This document shows positions 62,424-64,000 of a DNA stretch of 64,000 bases, piece after piece (the first letter of the stretch is position 1; each line of letters opens with the position of its first letter). Source of the DNA: Cladochytrium replicatum (lineage: Eukaryota; Chytridiomycota; Chytridiomycetes; Cladochytriales; Cladochytriaceae); assembly GCA_025526935.1 (NCBI GenBank), contig JAHLKD010000121.1, positions 84,851 through 148,850 on the forward strand. Direction: 5' to 3'. The translations under genes and the position numbers were made by a program. The notes under the pieces were generated by a model, which saw only the letters and a program-made list of their open reading frames with translations, was not told the DNA's origin and made no database searches.

Positions 62424-64000
62424 CGAAAGATCTGGAGGTCGAGATACAATTTTGTGCTATCAAACCATCCGGGAAGGATTCGTAATCTAGAAGCGTCACT
62501 CGGTAACTAACCCTGGTGTCTGTGCAAATGATGTTCTTCTTGTCCTTGTGCCAACAACTTCCCTAGATCAACATTTATATGCCCCTCACTACCACAACGG
62601 TTGTTCGGCTGGCCGTGAGGAACGTGAAGGGGGGCACTGAAAGCTCTGGAAGCAGCTGATTGCCAAGCTCTCCGCAGAACCACAACTCATTCTGGCAGTC
62701 AAGTCAGTATGGATCCAAATGATGTTGTCGTTAATCCTCAAACTGAGAGCAGGCTGGCGTTCCTTCATTGTACACACAATCTTGTAATGATTCTGTGAGT
62801 TGGTTTTAGTGTTTCTGGTCGTACTTCTTTACTTCGCGTTGGCTGGTGTCGCCCTTGACCAATGTCACACGAATGGGGGTAACAGGAGGCTGCACTTTTG
62901 TATTATGTAAATCACCCACAAATCCTTTCGCAAATCACAAACAAGGACCCAGTCCAGCTTCTGGCTCCTGTTGCACTGAAGAGTCAGCAAAACTAACGTT
63001 GGCAGCAGGCTCTGTTGCACGCTGATAAAGGGCCGGCCTAACTTGCTGGAGTCATTGGAAGAAGATGTGGAGCAGGATCTCGAGCGCTGTTGTTGCCACC
63101 GTGCTCTGACATACGTCTGCGTTTGTCCTGCATGGTGTTTGGTTTCCCTCGGAGGCTGCCTTATGCTTTGGTTTGACAAGGCGATGTCCATTTTTTGTTA
63201 TGGTGTGGCTGGAACGCTTAGAAGTTGAAGCGTCTGCCTGGACAGAAAGTACAAATCTCGAAGTCCGTTGTGGATAGAAATGTTTATTACAAAACTTCCA
63301 ATGTGTCTTCTTGGAAAGAGTCCAAGTGGATAGAAAATGCAATTCAGCTAAATATTACTTCCTTTTTTCTTTTCTTATCACACCAGGTTTACACAGGTCT
63401 GATGCACTACCTGATAAGGGTTTTACCATTGAGCCAATACCCAACCCATCCCATCCGGAAAATTTTCCTGAAACCCTGCCTCTTGTATGGTGGTATGGTG
63501 ACTATTTGTCAACGGACGTGACCTGACCCGGATAAAATCCGCCAATCCTTATTCGGCCGTTCACCTATCTCTCTTTATCTCACGATAGCATATAAGTTTG
63601 GGAGTCTCCTTCATTGCAATCAATTCATATATTTGGTCCACTAAGGTTTAAAGAGGTTCTTAACTGACAAAAGTATATTCTTTCATCTGTTTCTGAAGAT
63701 ATTAGATTCTCGATTGAAAGGTCCTTGTTGCAAATAGATCCTTTCAAACGAGAAAAGGAAGAAAGTAAGATTCTAAGCAAAAAGAAAGGAAGAGGAACAG
63801 AGACAAGATGTTTAGATGAATTTTTGTTTGGTGTTTGCTTCAATCACCTAAAGGAGATCAGTTTGAAAAGCGTCAAAGCAGTGTTTGCTTCAATCACCAA
63901 AAGGAGATCTGTTTAAAGCGTGAAAGCAAAACTGTTTTTCAAGAAAAGAGATTGTTTCCTCTTTAAGAAGAGGAATCTGTTAACACATCATTCCCCTAAT
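62424..64000. other. non-coding stretch to window end
   Basis: Only short frames on both strands, with no domain or splice pattern recognised. Near the end, an approximately 50-bp sequence is repeated in tandem (GTTTGCTTCAATCACC...GGAGATC, at about 63832 and 63883), and 63590-63640 has a TATA-like CATATAAGTTT followed by a leader-like sequence. This could be the start of another LTR element beyond the window. Confidence 0.3.

Overview
This window looks like a contig from a zoosporic fungus, most probably a chytrid (Chytridiomycota). The evidence is: spliceosomal genes with many short introns (mostly 45-70 nt); conserved eukaryotic genes (CWC22, MED7, a lambda-type DNA polymerase, an Ulp1-type protease); flagellar or centriolar candidates (a CFAP45-like gene, a long coiled-coil protein, a PapD/ASH-like protein), which non-flagellated fungi lack; and a decayed array of tryptophan-rich ankyrin-like repeats. 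I rebuilt exon structures by hand from GT-AG (once GC-AG) signals, reading frame and family conservation. Every full model I report has a total length divisible by three.

Layout. 1-2908: two minus-strand genes, one unrecognised and cut by the window edge, the other a strongly diverged PCNA-like sliding clamp in five exons. 2909-11053: a transposon graveyard with a hAT transposase remnant, a possible pogo-type end, a broken Ty3/gypsy pol and a solo LTR. 11054-28383: gene-rich, with an unknown gene, a RidA-family gene (-), a 1,245-aa PapD-like protein, two intronless O-methyltransferase paralogues on either side of a secreted HExxH protein and an ankyrin-like pseudogene, DNA polymerase lambda, two small membrane/coiled-coil proteins ending in a CaaX box, and a nine-exon methyltransferase. 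29073-34236: tRNA-Ala, then a retrotransposon tail and an almost complete non-LTR retrotransposon. 34364-47288: a 13-exon coiled-coil gene divergent from CWC22, a frameshifted CFAP45-like gene, and an Ulp1-type protease divergent from MED7 with only 68 bp between the start codons. 48000-62423: nested retroelements, including a 6.7-kb head-to-head LTR composite and non-LTR pieces ending beside tRNA-Leu. 62424-64000: nothing recognised.

Most notable points. (1) The composite at 49004-55715 is flanked by one 5-bp duplication, GCTAT, as if it integrated as a single unit. Inside it is an intact ORF joining Gag directly to a chromodomain integrase with no reverse transcriptase. (2) Both tRNA genes in the window have non-LTR retrotransposon material starting just upstream of them and pointing away. 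ORF1-only 'half-LINE' units appear in the tRNA-Leu cluster. (3) The PCNA paralogue, the CaaX-tailed membrane pair and the centrosomal candidate are the host genes most worth study.

Limits: splice sites and family calls are from reading alone; no searches or alignments were run.
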